Source: Dehalococcoidia bacterium (lineage in GTDB: Bacteria; Chloroflexota; Dehalococcoidia; SM23-28-2; HRBIN24). From it: a stretch of DNA of 64,000 bases. The stretch covers positions 62,001 to 126,000 of the forward strand of contig JANXAP010000018.1 in the NCBI GenBank assembly GCA_025062275.1, written 5' to 3'. The notes under the pieces are model-generated. The model saw only the letters and a list, made by a program, of their open reading frames with translations. It was not told the DNA's origin and ran no database searches. A program made the position numbers and the translations under genes. This document shows positions 1-8,227 of this stretch, piece after piece; within the stretch, counting starts at the first letter, position 1; each line of letters opens with the position of its first letter.

Positions 1-1210
1 TCTCCAGCACCGCCACCTTTTTGCTGGACATCTCGGCTGCCTGACGGGCAGCCAGCAGGATGTTCTTGTCGTTGGGGAGGAGGATGACCTCCTGGGCGGG
101 CGCCGATTCGATGGCGTCCAGCAGTTGCCCGGCGCTGGGGTTCATGGTGGGGCCGCCGCTCACCACGATGGCCCCCAGGCTGCGGAGGGTCTGGGCCAGG
201 CCGTCGCCCGGGGCTACGGCCACCACCGCCGCCGTGGGCTGGAGCGACTCCTGGAGCTGGAAGAACTGCCCCGCCTGCTGACGGATGTTCTCGATGCGCA
301 CTTCCAGAAGCTCGCCGACGTCGGTGCCGATGCGTATCGCGCCTCCGGGGTCGTTGGTGTGGACGTGGGCGCGCACCAGGCGCTCGTCTCCCACGGCCAC
401 CACCGAATCGCCCAGTTGCTCCAGACGGGCGCGGATGGTCTCCGGCTCCAGCCCCTGCCCCTCCACCAGGAACTGGGTGCAGTAGCCGTAGAGAGAGGGC
501 TCGGCGGCATGCATCTCCTGTGTGTGGGAGAGCCAGTCGCGTTGCACGTGGGCGGGGGCCAGAGCTGGCGCTTCCTCCAGAGACTCGCCCCGCAGGCAGC
601 GGGCGAAGGAGTCCAGCAGCACCCACAGCCCCTGTCCGCCCGCGTCCACCACGCCGGCCTCGGCCAGCACGGGCAGCATCTCGGGGGTGCGGTCCACCGT
701 CTCCCTGGCCTTGTGGGCGGCGGCGGTGAAGAGGGTCACCAGGTCCTTCTCGCCGTCGTCTACCAGGGAGCGGACAGCGGCGGCCGTCTCGCGCGCCACC
801 GTCAGCATGGTGCCCTCTTTGGGGTTGGCGACGGCCTGGTAGGCCAGCCTCGCCGCCTCCTCCAGCCCCGCTGCCAGAGTGGGGGCGTCCAGCTGGGTGG
901 CGCCCGCAGCTGCCCGGGCCAGCCCCCGCACCATCTGGGAGAGGATGACGCCGGAATTGCCGCGGGCGCCCATCAGGGCGCCACGGGCCAGCGCCTCCAT
1001 CAGCTCGCCCACGGGGATGTCCCGGCCTTCGGGGTCGAGGCGGGCTGCCTCCTCCAGCGTGGCCCGCAGGGTGAGGAGCATGTTGGTGCCCGTGTCGCCG
1101 TCGGGGACAGGATATACGTTGATGGCGTTGAGGGCCTCTACCTGACCCTCGAAGCGCTGGACGGCTGCTCGCAGGGCGCGGAACAGGTCCGACGCGGAAA
1201 GGGAAGCAAC
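1..1210 (-). CDS. DAK2-domain fatty-acid-kinase-like protein (FakA/YloV type), 3' end outside window
   Basis: The minus-strand frame translates to a dihydroxyacetone-kinase-L-like (DAK2/DhaL) domain followed by the start of the FakA-type C-terminal region. Visible motifs, in order, are NVYPVPDGDTGTNM (nucleotide and metal binding), GARGNSGVILSQM, DAGGQGLW and later GDSVVAVGDERLVRAHVHTNDPG. Family members (YloV/FakA) phosphorylate acyl chains held by a DegV-type FakB partner; no FakB is in the window. The C terminus runs off the left edge. The start is unclear: the frame is open from a TGA at 1270-1268 but has no ATG, GTG or TTG before the conserved domain. CTG at 1186 is the nearest alternative, and TTG 1209 and GTG 1224 lie one frame away. 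The 1210 end is therefore approximate. Family call is firm; start is not. Confidence 0.85.
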
Positions 1211-1272
1211 GGCGGTGGCCTCACCGCCCGTTCCTCGCCGTCGCTCCCTGCGGCTGCCCGTGGCGCTTCACC

Positions 1273-1301
1273 TTGCCCTTGGCCTGCGGGGGTGGTAGGA
1301 T
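1273..1301 (+). promoter_or_regulatory. Putative sigma-70-like promoter for rpmB
   Basis: TTGCCC (1273-1278), 17-bp spacer, TAGGAT (1296-1301), about 50 bp before the bL28 start. Close but imperfect hexamers with ideal spacing. Confidence 0.45.
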
Positions 1302-1312
1302 ACCACTTGCGC

Positions 1313-1341
1313 ATTCTAGCAAGGGGCCGAAGAAGGGTAAA
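1313..1341 (-). promoter_or_regulatory. Putative promoter for the DAK2-domain gene
   Basis: On the minus strand TTTACC, a 17-bp spacer and TAGAAT (-10 at 1318-1313) face the DAK2 gene. It overlaps the divergent rpmB promoter region, so both genes probably share this roughly 150-bp spacer. Confidence 0.4.
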
Positions 1342-1355
1342 GCGAGGGATCGAGG

Positions 1356-1571
1356 GTGGCCAAGTGTCAGCTCTGTGGCAAAGGCACCCGCTTCGGGCGT
1401 AACATACGCCACCAGCACTCGGGCCGCTGGGAGCGGCGCGCTCCCAAGACCTCCCGTATCTTCAAGGCCAACGTCCAGAAGAAGACCCTCGTCATCGATG
1501 GACGGCCCCAGAAACTGAAGGTCTGCACCTCCTGCCTCAGCGCCCTCCTGAAGAAGACCGCCAGCCTCTAG
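1356..1571 (+). CDS. rpmB: 50S ribosomal protein bL28
   Basis: A 71-residue basic protein starting GTG (MAKCQLCGKG). It has the bL28 pattern: KTSRIFKANVQ in the middle, the VIDGRPQKLKVCTSC segment and a lysine-rich end. It is the zinc-binding (C+) form, with two CxxC pairs at residues 4/7 and 57/60. bL28 is a component of the large ribosomal subunit. In many Firmicutes rpmB lies next to the DAK2 gene; here the two are divergent neighbours. Length is within the family's usual range. Confidence 0.95.
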   Translation: MAKCQLCGKGTRFGRNIRHQHSGRWERRAPKTSRIFKANVQKKTLVIDGRPQKLKVCTSCLSALLKKTASL

Positions 1572-1655
1572 CCCCCTTGACCTTGCCGTCGCTGGAAGGT
1601 GTAGCGTCGGCAGCGGGGCCAGCCCTCTCGAGACCGACGCCAGGGAGGTGGCGAT

Positions 1656-1868
1656 ATGCAGCCTGTGGTGCGCTACAGCCTGTGTCCGGACTGCGAAGCC
1701 TGCCCGGAAGTGGCCATCTACCCCGACCGGGTGCTCATCGGCGAGGAGGGGAACCAGGTGCGCCTGACGCGCCAGGAGTGGGAGCGGCTGGTGGCGGCCG
1801 TCCGCTCGGGCGAGCTGGACGCGACGGCCGACCCCTGCTGCCCCGACTGCCCTCCCGATTGTTGCTGA
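1656..1868 (+). CDS. Cysteine-rich mini-protein, possible metal binder
   Basis: A 70-residue protein with eight cysteines in two clusters: C-x2-C-x2-C at residues 10/13/16, and CCPDCPPDCC at the very C terminus (61, 62, 65, 69, 70). The middle (residues 35-55) looks like a short amphipathic helix. A good ribosome-binding site (GGGAGG) precedes the ATG. It lies 49 bp upstream of a MerR regulator that is itself Cys-rich, so a role in metal binding, buffering or delivery is plausible. I do not recognise a named family; function is inferred from cysteine spacing and neighbourhood only. Confidence 0.7.
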   Translation: MQPVVRYSLCPDCEACPEVAIYPDRVLIGEEGNQVRLTRQEWERLVAAVRSGELDATADPCCPDCPPDCC

Positions 1869-1917
1869 GCTGCAGGGGGCGACCTGATCACGGGGGCTGG
1901 CCCCCGGAGGGGATAGC

Positions 1918-2313
1918 ATGGGCGCCATGGTCATCGGCGAGCTGGCAAGACGGGCCGGCGTGAGCCCGCGGACCGTCCGCTTCTACGAATCGTTGGGGCT
2001 GCTGCCATCGCCGCCCAGGAGCGAGGGCGGGTACCGCCTATACAGTGAAGACGACCTTCGACGCCTGCGCTTCGTGCGGCGGGCGCGGGAGCTGGGGCTG
2101 TCCCTGCGTGACATACGCGACCTGCTGGCCCAGGGCTGTCGCTGCGACGATGCCCGGCTGCTCCTAGAGCGCCGCCTGCAGCGCGTGGAGGAGGAGATGC
2201 GGGCACTGACGGCGCTGCGCGACCGCCTGCGTCGGCTCCTGGACGACTGGGACAGCCTGGAGGCCCAGGACGACTGCCCCTGCTACTGTCCGCGCATCGA
2301 GCAGAGCGCCTAG
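1918..2313 (+). CDS. MerR-family transcriptional regulator, likely metal-responsive
   Basis: 131 residues. The N terminus has the MerR winged helix-turn-helix ([19 protein letters not shown], then GLL...[14 protein letters not shown]), followed by a long dimerisation helix (about 80-115). Cysteines at 74 and 76 (GCRCDD) flank the start of that helix, and CPCYC at 120-124 ends the protein. Metal-sensing MerR proteins (ZntR, CueR, MerR) place ligand cysteines in these two regions, so metal sensing is inferred. The ATG at 1918 has a GGAGGGG site 7 bp upstream; a second ATG at 1927 is possible. Its stop overlaps that of convergent rpe. The upstream Cys-rich gene is a likely target. Confidence 0.85.
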   Translation: MGAMVIGELARRAGVSPRTVRFYESLGLLPSPPRSEGGYRLYSEDDLRRLRFVRRARELGLSLRDIRDLLAQGCRCDDARLLLERRLQRVEEEMRALTALRDRLRRLLDDWDSLEAQDDCPCYCPRIEQSA

Positions 2314-2984
2314 GGCTGGAGCTCGGCCAGGGCGGCCCGCAGACGGGCCATGTTCTGGGCCACCGACGCCCGGTCGTTGAAGACGGCCGAAGCGGCCACC
2401 AGCGCTGTCGCTCCCGCCGCCACACAGCGGGGCGCGTTCTCGGGGTTGACTCCTCCGTCTACCTCGATCTCCACGTCCAGCCCCAACCCGTCCAGCAGGC
2501 GACGCAGCCGCCGCACCTTCCCCAGGGCTGCCTCGATGAAGGGCTGGCCGGCATAGCCCGGGTCCACGCTCATGACCATCACCTGGTCGACGATGGGCAA
2601 CAGCTCCTCGATGGCGCTGAGAGGGGTGCCCGGGTTGAGGCAGACGCCGGCCAGTCGTCCCCGTGCCTTGACCTGCTGCACGATGCGGTGCAGATGGGTG
2701 GCCGCCTCCACGTGCACGTTGATGATGTCTCCTCCAGCCTCCATGAACGCCTCGATGTGGCGCTCCGGCTCCACGACCATGAGGTGGATGTCCAGGGGCA
2801 GGCGGGTGACGCGTCGCACGGCCTCCACGACGGGCAACCCCATGCTGATGACGGGCACGAAGCGACCGTCCATGACGTCTATGTGGATGCGGTCGGCCCC
2901 CGCCGCCTCTGCCTCCCGCACCTGGTCGCCCAGGCGGGCGAAGTCGGCCGAGAGGATGGAAGGCGCCAGCTTCACCTGTCTCAC
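2310..2984 (-). CDS. rpe: Ribulose-phosphate 3-epimerase
   Basis: A 224-residue TIM barrel converting D-ribulose 5-phosphate and D-xylulose 5-phosphate (pentose phosphate pathway or Calvin cycle). Motifs visible: [13 protein letters not shown] at the N terminus, [11 protein letters not shown] (catalytic Asp and metal His), [16 protein letters not shown] and [11 protein letters not shown] (second catalytic Asp). It departs slightly from the usual FVPNITFG and VEPGFGGQ wording, but all key residues are present. It starts with GTG, overlapping the argH stop as GTGA, so it is probably translationally coupled to the end of the arginine operon. Confidence 0.93.
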   Translation of the reverse strand: MRQVKLAPSILSADFARLGDQVREAEAAGADRIHIDVMDGRFVPVISMGLPVVEAVRRVTRLPLDIHLMVVEPERHIEAFMEAGGDIINVHVEAATHLHRIVQQVKARGRLAGVCLNPGTPLSAIEELLPIVDQVMVMSVDPGYAGQPFIEAALGKVRRLRRLLDGLGLDVEIEVDGGVNPENAPRCVAAGATALVAASAVFNDRASVAQNMARLRAALAELQP

Positions 2985-4366
2985 GGGCCTTGCTCCAGCA
3001 GCGCCTTCGCCCTGGCGATGGCCTCCCGCACGCGGCCGCTGGCGGTGCCGCCGGGCACGTCCCGCGCCTCGATGGCCCCGCGGGCGTCCAGCTTCAGGGC
3101 GTCCTCGCCGAAGTGGGGGTCGAAGCGCCGGTATTCCTCCAGCGATAGCTCCCTCAGTCCCTTGCCCTGGGCCTGGGCGTGGGCCACCAGCTCCCGCACC
3201 GCCTGATAGGCGCGGCGGAAGGGCACCCCCTTGCGCACCAGGTAGTCGGCCAGGTCCGTGGCCAATAGGAAGGGGTCGGCAGCGGCCGCCTCCAGCCGCT
3301 CGCGACGGAAGCGCAGGGCGGGCAGCATGGCCGCGAACACCTCCAGGGTGCCCAGCAGGGCATCGGCCGACTCGAACAGGGGCACCTTGTCCTCCTGCAG
3401 GTCGCGGTCGTAGGCCAGCGGGAGGCCCTTCAGCAGGGCGAGCATGGCCGCCAGGTGCCCGGAGACGCGGGCCGCCTTGGCCCGGGCCAGTTCGGCCAGG
3501 TCCGGGTTCCGCTTCTGCGGCATGATGGAGGAGCCGGTGGCGAAGGCGGGCGGCAGCTCGATGAAGCCGAACTCGGGGCTGGCCCAGAGGACTATCTCCT
3601 CGGCCAGGCGCGAGAGGTGCACCAGGCAGGTAGCGGCGGCAGCGATGAACTCCACCACGAAGTCGCGGCTGGATACGGCGTCCACGGAGTTCGGAGAGAT
3701 GCGGCTGAAGCCCAGCTCTCGCGCCAGGAAGTCGCGGTCTATGGGGTAGGGGACCCCCGCCAGGGCACCGGCTCCCAGGGGAAGCTCGTCGGCCCGCTGG
3801 TGGCAGTCCAGCAGCCTCCCCCGGTCGCGCTCCAGCATCCAGAAATAGGCCATCAGATGGTGGGAGAGGAGGACAGGCTGCGCGTGCTGCAGGTGGGTGT
3901 AGCCCGGCATGGCCACGTCCAGGTGGGCCTCGGCCAGGGCCACGAAGGCCCTCTGCAGGCGTCGGACGGCGGCGGCACCCTCCCGGCAGGCGTCCATGAC
4001 GAACAGGCGCAGGTCGGTGGCGATGAGGTCGTTGCGGGAGCGGGCGGTGTGCAGCCAGCCCGCCGTCTCGCCCACCTTTTCGTAGAGGCGGGCCTCGATG
4101 TTGAGATGGATGTCCTCCAGCTCCTCGCGGAAGGGGAAGGCCCCCGACTCTATTTCTTGCTGTATCTCCTGCAGGGCATTGGCGATGGCCTCGGCCTCTG
4201 CCTGTGGGACGATGCCCTGGCGGGCCAGCATGCGAATGTGGGCCAACGAGCAGGCGATGTCGTAACGGTAGAGGCGGCGGTCGTGTTGGATGGAGACAGA
4301 GTAGGCCAGCGCCCTGGGGTCGAGGCCCTGGGCGGTGGGGCTCTGGGGAGGCTGCTCAGAGGTCAT
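2981..4366 (-). CDS. argH: Argininosuccinate lyase
   Basis: 461 residues, normal for the fumarase/aspartase superfamily lyase that splits argininosuccinate into arginine and fumarate, the last step of arginine synthesis. The signature loop GSSIMPQKRNPD is intact, as are HTARSRND (here followed by L rather than Q) and PGYTHLQHAQP with the catalytic His. The other arg genes lie 2.6 kb upstream on the same strand, separated by a deacetylase, a HAD hydrolase and a PIN/antitoxin pair. Rpe follows with a 4-base overlap. The ATG start gives a short variable N-terminal tail before DPRALAYSVSIQHDRRLY. Confidence 0.96.
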   Translation of the reverse strand: MTSEQPPQSPTAQGLDPRALAYSVSIQHDRRLYRYDIACSLAHIRMLARQGIVPQAEAEAIANALQEIQQEIESGAFPFREELEDIHLNIEARLYEKVGETAGWLHTARSRNDLIATDLRLFVMDACREGAAAVRRLQRAFVALAEAHLDVAMPGYTHLQHAQPVLLSHHLMAYFWMLERDRGRLLDCHQRADELPLGAGALAGVPYPIDRDFLARELGFSRISPNSVDAVSSRDFVVEFIAAAATCLVHLSRLAEEIVLWASPEFGFIELPPAFATGSSIMPQKRNPDLAELARAKAARVSGHLAAMLALLKGLPLAYDRDLQEDKVPLFESADALLGTLEVFAAMLPALRFRRERLEAAAADPFLLATDLADYLVRKGVPFRRAYQAVRELVAHAQAQGKGLRELSLEEYRRFDPHFGEDALKLDARGAIEARDVPGGTASGRVREAIARAKALLEQGP

Positions 4367-4420
4367 CCTGGCCCTAATATAGCCGGCCAGCGCCCCTTCC
4401 GGCCAATGCCAGCCGACCGC

Positions 4421-4939
4421 TCACCCTTCCCCGAAGGCGAGATGAACGTAGGCCGTGGTCCAAACCGGGTGCCCGCGTCCTGCCAGGTCGGTCATGTTCT
4501 TGGTCCAGATAGGCGCGTCCAAAGCCATTGCCAGCGCGAAATAGGGCACGTCGTCAGCGGGGACCGCCCTGGCGCGGGCCTTGGCCATGTGAGCGGCATA
4601 GACAGGTTCCGGACATATCCAGACCAGCGCCGGCAACACCTCCTCGATCAAGCCCCTGAGCAGATCCTGGGCCAGTCGGGCCGCGGTGGTCTCGTCCACC
4701 CCCAGGTCACGCCGGAGCACGTCAGCAGCCCTGGACTGCAAGTAGCGCACGTGCAGCAATTCGCGGAGGGCGTGCTCGGGGGCGCAGGGCAACACGCCCG
4801 CGGATACGGCGCGCCGCCACACGTTCACTACCTTGGTGGGCGGAGGCGGAGCCACACCCAGGCGCAGCGCTACGGCGTGACGCAGGAACCAGGCAAGCAG
4901 CTCTACCAAGACGTTGGCATCCAGGACCAGGTGGCGCAC
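4421..4939 (-). CDS. PIN-domain protein, possible toxin of a toxin-antitoxin pair
   Basis: A 172-residue protein starting GTG (MRHLVLDANVL). Features of a PIN-domain Mg-dependent RNase: Asp7 in LDANVLVEL, Glu60 in LRELLHV, the Asp pair at 129/130 (ADDVPYFALAMAL), and a final WTKNMTDL segment with T/N/D. It is longer than typical VapC proteins (about 130 residues), with extra helices at 65-105. It starts 1 bp after the stop of a small Phd-like gene, the usual antitoxin-toxin arrangement. Toxin activity is inferred; a housekeeping PIN nuclease is possible. Confidence 0.7.
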   Translation of the reverse strand: MRHLVLDANVLVELLAWFLRHAVALRLGVAPPPPTKVVNVWRRAVSAGVLPCAPEHALRELLHVRYLQSRAADVLRRDLGVDETTAARLAQDLLRGLIEEVLPALVWICPEPVYAAHMAKARARAVPADDVPYFALAMALDAPIWTKNMTDLAGRGHPVWTTAYVHLAFGEG

Positions 4940-4940
4940 C

Positions 4941-5225
4941 CTAGCCTGCGACGTCGCTCAGGACGCGGGCCACCTTCTCCAGGGCGTGAAGGCCCCTCTC
5001 CTCGCCGATCCCTCGCTCGCGGCACGAGGACAGCCACGCCTGCAGCACTGCTCCGGCCGAGGTCAGGGCCTCCACCTCGGCCCCCTCAGCGTCCAGGGCT
5101 ACGGGCACCACGACGGCCACCGGCCGACCGGCACGGGTGAGGAGGCAAGGGACGTGTCCCAGGGCCGTCTGAACGACCGGCCCCAGCTCTTCAATGGGCA
5201 CCTTGGGCAACCGGCCCTCTTTCAT
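4941..5225 (-). CDS. Phd/YefM-like antitoxin candidate
   Basis: 94 residues. The first 45 resemble the Phd/YefM fold that binds operator DNA: a VPIEELGPVVQTAL helix, then PCLLTRAGRPVAVVVPV, matching the family's strand-turn-strand (xLITRxGRPVAVLV). The C-terminal half is probably the toxin-binding part. I chose ATG 5225 (MKEGRLPK) over an in-frame TTG two codons upstream. The PIN gene follows immediately. Because the pair sits inside an otherwise metabolic minus-strand run, it may be a later insertion. Confidence 0.55.
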   Translation of the reverse strand: MKEGRLPKVPIEELGPVVQTALGHVPCLLTRAGRPVAVVVPVALDAEGAEVEALTSAGAVLQAWLSSCRERGIGEERGLHALEKVARVLSDVAG

Positions 5226-5281
5226 CGTCAACGCCCTCGCTCAAGCGACACCAGTTTAGCACAACCTCGGCCACCCCGATG

Positions 5282-6055
5282 CTACTCTTGGAGCGGGGGC
5301 AGCTCCAGCAACTGGGCGATGGAGTCGATGGTGTAGTCCGGGGCCACCTCGCCATCGTCCTGGGGGCGGTCGGCCGTCTCCTCCACCGGCTCGTCCCTGG
5401 GCGGGCGCCGCCAGATGGCCAGCATGCCCAGGGCCCTGGCCCCGGCCACGTCGGCGCGGAGGCTGTCGCCCACCATGGCTGTCTCCTCCGGCCGCAGGCC
5501 CATGTCCTCCAGGGCGACCTGGAAGATGCGGGGGTGGGGCTTCAGGTAGCCCACCTCGCAGGAGACGGCCACCGTCTCGAAGAAAGGCGCCAGCCCCAGG
5601 TCGTCCAGCTCTCGCCAGAAGCGCGGGCCCGACCAGCCGCGGTTGGTCACGGCCCCTAGACGGAAGCCCCTCGCCTTGAGCTGCTCCAGGGTGGGGATGA
5701 CATCGGGGAAAAGCTGGCGCCCCAGGAACCTGCCGCCCAAGTTCCATGTGTCCCAAAGCTCCTCTGCCTGCTCGCGGGTCAGCTCCAGGCCGTGGCGGGC
5801 GGCCACCTGTCGGCACAGCTCGGGGTAGTCGGGGCTTTTCAGGTCGCCCCAGAAGGCCCTCTCGGTGGCCTCCTCCACTGCCAGGCGGATGTCGCGGCCC
5901 AGGAAGTAGCGGTCGCCGTCCATGGAGTGGCCCCAGCGCTGCAGCAGGCGGCGGATGCGGGCCACCGTCTCGGCCCGTACCACCTCCTGGGGCGGCATGT
6001 TGGGGAAGTGCCAGAGGGTGTCGCCCAGGTCGAAGAGGACGGCCTTTATGCCCAT
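5282..6055 (-). CDS. HAD-superfamily hydrolase (phosphatase-like)
   Basis: 257 residues from ATG 6055. HAD motif I is FDLGDTLW (residues 8-15, nucleophile Asp then Asp). Motif II is AVTNRGW, motif III is the Lys in GYLKPHPRIF, and motif IV is MVGDSLRADVAGARALGM. An alpha-helical cap (residues 20-100) places it in subfamily I with phosphoglycolate phosphatases, haloacid dehalogenases and pyrophosphatases; motif III, GYLKPHP, fits this. The substrate cannot be told from sequence. It lies 67 bp downstream of the deacetylase gene in the arginine-operon run. Confidence 0.85.
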   Translation of the reverse strand: MGIKAVLFDLGDTLWHFPNMPPQEVVRAETVARIRRLLQRWGHSMDGDRYFLGRDIRLAVEEATERAFWGDLKSPDYPELCRQVAARHGLELTREQAEELWDTWNLGGRFLGRQLFPDVIPTLEQLKARGFRLGAVTNRGWSGPRFWRELDDLGLAPFFETVAVSCEVGYLKPHPRIFQVALEDMGLRPEETAMVGDSLRADVAGARALGMLAIWRRPPRDEPVEETADRPQDDGEVAPDYTIDSIAQLLELPPLQE

Positions 6056-6122
6056 AGTGCGTCGCTGTGCTGGCCCTCGAGTTCGACTATAGCGCCGCGC
6101 GGCTCTTGCGGGAAGCGCTGCC

Positions 6123-6995
6123 TCAGGGGGCGATGACCTCGGGCACGGTGTCGAAGCTGTAGCCCTCCCGGCGGAGCCCGTCGATGATGGCCTGGAGGGC
6201 CAGGGCGTCCTGCGACGCCGATCCGACATGGAAGACGTAAATGGCCCCCGGCTGCGCCAGCGACAGGCAGCGCTGCACGATCTCCTGGGCCGGCAGGCCG
6301 GCCCAGCCCTGGGAGTCGACGGTCCATGTGACGTTGTAAAGGTAGCCACGGGCATAGATGTCGGCGTTGACCGAGGCGTCGTAATCGCCATAGGGAGGAC
6401 GGAAGTAGGGCCTGGTGCTGGCGCCGGTCAGTCGCTGCACGATCTCCTCCGTCCGGTCCAGCTCCTGCCAGCGCTGGGCCTGCGTCATGGGTGGGCGGCC
6501 GGTAGAGCGTCCCGTAAAGGAATCGTGGCTGTAGGTGTGGTTGATGAGGTGGTGTCCCTCGGCCACCATTCGCCGCACCAGGTCGGGGTTCTGCTCCGCC
6601 CAGCGCCCGGTGATGCCGAAGCTGGCGCGGATGCCGTTGGCATGCAGGGTGTCGAGGATGCGGGCAGCATAGCCGGTGTCGGCGCCGGCGTCGAAGGTCA
6701 GGGCGACCATGCGCCGGGCCGGGTTGCCGCGGCTGACTACCCTGGCGCTGCCACCCGGCACCGGTGTGGGCGAGGGCGCCGGGGCTGCGGCGGCAGCAGC
6801 AGGGGACGGCGTCGGTCCGGGCACGTGCGTCGGGCTGGGGACCGCGGCGGACGGCGACGTCGGCGAGGGGCCCAACGTCGGCGCGGGGGTGGGCGTCGGG
6901 CCGCCCGTCACGGGAGCGGAAGGGGTGCCGCAGCCCGCCACCACCAGCGCCAGGAGGACGAGGGTCCCGACCGGCAGGGCCCAGCGATGGCTCAA
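6123..6995 (-). CDS. Polysaccharide deacetylase (CE4) lipoprotein
   Basis: 290 residues. A lipoprotein signal (hydrophobic stretch ending VVAGC, Cys22) is followed by a Pro/Thr/Ala-rich linker (about 25-85), then a NodB-type CE4 domain. Catalytic motifs are present: TFDAGADTGY with metal and base Asp, NHTYSHDSF with the two metal His, and RPPYGDYDASV. Such enzymes N-deacetylate peptidoglycan, chitin or related glycans outside the cell; exact substrate unknown. The start is TTG at 6995, sharing bases with the argG stop (TTGA), so translation is probably coupled to argG. That places a cell-envelope enzyme inside the arginine transcription unit. Confidence 0.9.
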   Translation of the reverse strand: MSHRWALPVGTLVLLALVVAGCGTPSAPVTGGPTPTPAPTLGPSPTSPSAAVPSPTHVPGPTPSPAAAAAAPAPSPTPVPGGSARVVSRGNPARRMVALTFDAGADTGYAARILDTLHANGIRASFGITGRWAEQNPDLVRRMVAEGHHLINHTYSHDSFTGRSTGRPPMTQAQRWQELDRTEEIVQRLTGASTRPYFRPPYGDYDASVNADIYARGYLYNVTWTVDSQGWAGLPAQEIVQRCLSLAQPGAIYVFHVGSASQDALALQAIIDGLRREGYSFDTVPEVIAP

Positions 6996-8224
6996 TGCTG
7001 TCCCTGTTCCCCGCCCACGTCCTCCCCCTCCTCCAGGGGCTGGGCCTGGGCCTGTACCCGCACCGGCAGGCCCCAAATGTGGATGAAGCCGGGCGAGGCC
7101 CGGTGGTCGAAGGCGTCCCCTGCCTCGTAGGTGGCCAGGGAGAAGTCGTAGAGGCTGCGGGGCGACTTCCTGCCCACGGCCACCGCCCGCCCCTTGTGCA
7201 GCTTCAGTCGCACCGTCCCTGTCACATGGCGCTGAGTGGAGGCCACGTAAGCGTCTAGGTCCTGGCGGTGGCGGCTGAACCAGAGGCCGTTGTAGACCAG
7301 CTCGGCGTACTCCTGGGCCACCCGCGCCTTGAAGCGGCGCTGGTCGCGGGAGAGGGTCATCTGCTCCAGGGCCTCGTGGGCGGCCAGCAGGGCTACCGCC
7401 GCCGGCGCCTCGTAGACCTCCCGCGACTTGATGCCCACCAGCCTGTCCTCCAGCATGTCTATGCGCCCCACGCCGTGCTCGCCGGCCAGGGCGTTCAGGG
7501 CCGAGACCAGCTCCACCGGCCCCATCTCGCGGCCGTCCAGGGCCACCGGCACCCCCTGCTCGAAGGTCACCTCCACGTAGGCGGGGGCGTCGGGCGTCCG
7601 GTCGAGGGGCCGAGTCCACTCGAAGGCGTCCTCGGGCGGCTCCTGCCAGGGGTCCTCCAGGGGGCCGCACTCCACCGAGCGTCCCCACAGGTTCACGTCC
7701 ACCGAATAGGGGCTGGCCCTGGTAACGGGCACGGGGATGCCGTGGCGCTGGGCGTATTCGATCTCCCGCTCCCGGTCCATGTCCCATTCCCGCACCGGCG
7801 CCACGATGCGCAGGTCGGGCGCCAGGGCCTGTACCGAGACGTCGAAGCGCACCTGGTCGTTGCCCTTCCCGGTGCAGCCATGGGCCACCGCCCTCGCCCC
7901 CTCCTCCCGTGCCACGTCCACCAGCAGGCGGGCGATGAGGGGGCGGGAGAGGGCTGTGGCCAGCGGGTAGTGCCCCTGGTAGACGGCCCCGGCGCGGAGG
8001 GCGCGAAAGGCGTACTCCCTCAGGAAGGCCTCCCGCGCGTCCCTCCACACGAACTTCTCGGCGCCGGCGGCCAGGGCCCGGGACTGGAGCGTCTCGCGGT
8101 CCCGGTCCATGCCCACGTCCACCGTCAGGGCGATGACGTCGTAGCCCCGCTCCTCCTTCAGCCAGCGGACGGCCACCGAGGTGTCCAGTCCGCCCGAATA
8201 GGCCAGCACCACCTTCTCGCCCAT
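6992..8224 (-). CDS. argG: Argininosuccinate synthase
   Basis: 410 residues, slightly longer than the usual ~400 because of a charged, Glu-rich C-terminal tail. N-type ATP pyrophosphatase motif LAYSGGLDTSV (residues 7-17) is followed by conserved ATGCTGKGNDQVRFD-like sequence (here VAHGCTGKGNDQVRF) and PYSVDVNLWGRSVECGPLEDP. The enzyme joins citrulline and aspartate with ATP. It lies 3 bp downstream of argD and is immediately followed by an overlapping deacetylase gene. Confidence 0.97.
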   Translation of the reverse strand: MGEKVVLAYSGGLDTSVAVRWLKEERGYDVIALTVDVGMDRDRETLQSRALAAGAEKFVWRDAREAFLREYAFRALRAGAVYQGHYPLATALSRPLIARLLVDVAREEGARAVAHGCTGKGNDQVRFDVSVQALAPDLRIVAPVREWDMDREREIEYAQRHGIPVPVTRASPYSVDVNLWGRSVECGPLEDPWQEPPEDAFEWTRPLDRTPDAPAYVEVTFEQGVPVALDGREMGPVELVSALNALAGEHGVGRIDMLEDRLVGIKSREVYEAPAAVALLAAHEALEQMTLSRDQRRFKARVAQEYAELVYNGLWFSRHRQDLDAYVASTQRHVTGTVRLKLHKGRAVAVGRKSPRSLYDFSLATYEAGDAFDHRASPGFIHIWGLPVRVQAQAQPLEEGEDVGGEQGQH

Positions 8225-8227
8225 CTT

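Noticed and set aside
3455-5140. Long plus-strand frame across argH and the PIN gene
   Set aside because: Low-complexity Gly/Gln/His-rich antisense shadow with no family features; argH is unambiguous on the other strand.
6760-6910. CRISPR or minisatellite array
   Set aside because: The repeated look comes from codons for a Pro/Thr/Ala-rich lipoprotein linker; same for 63290-63390.
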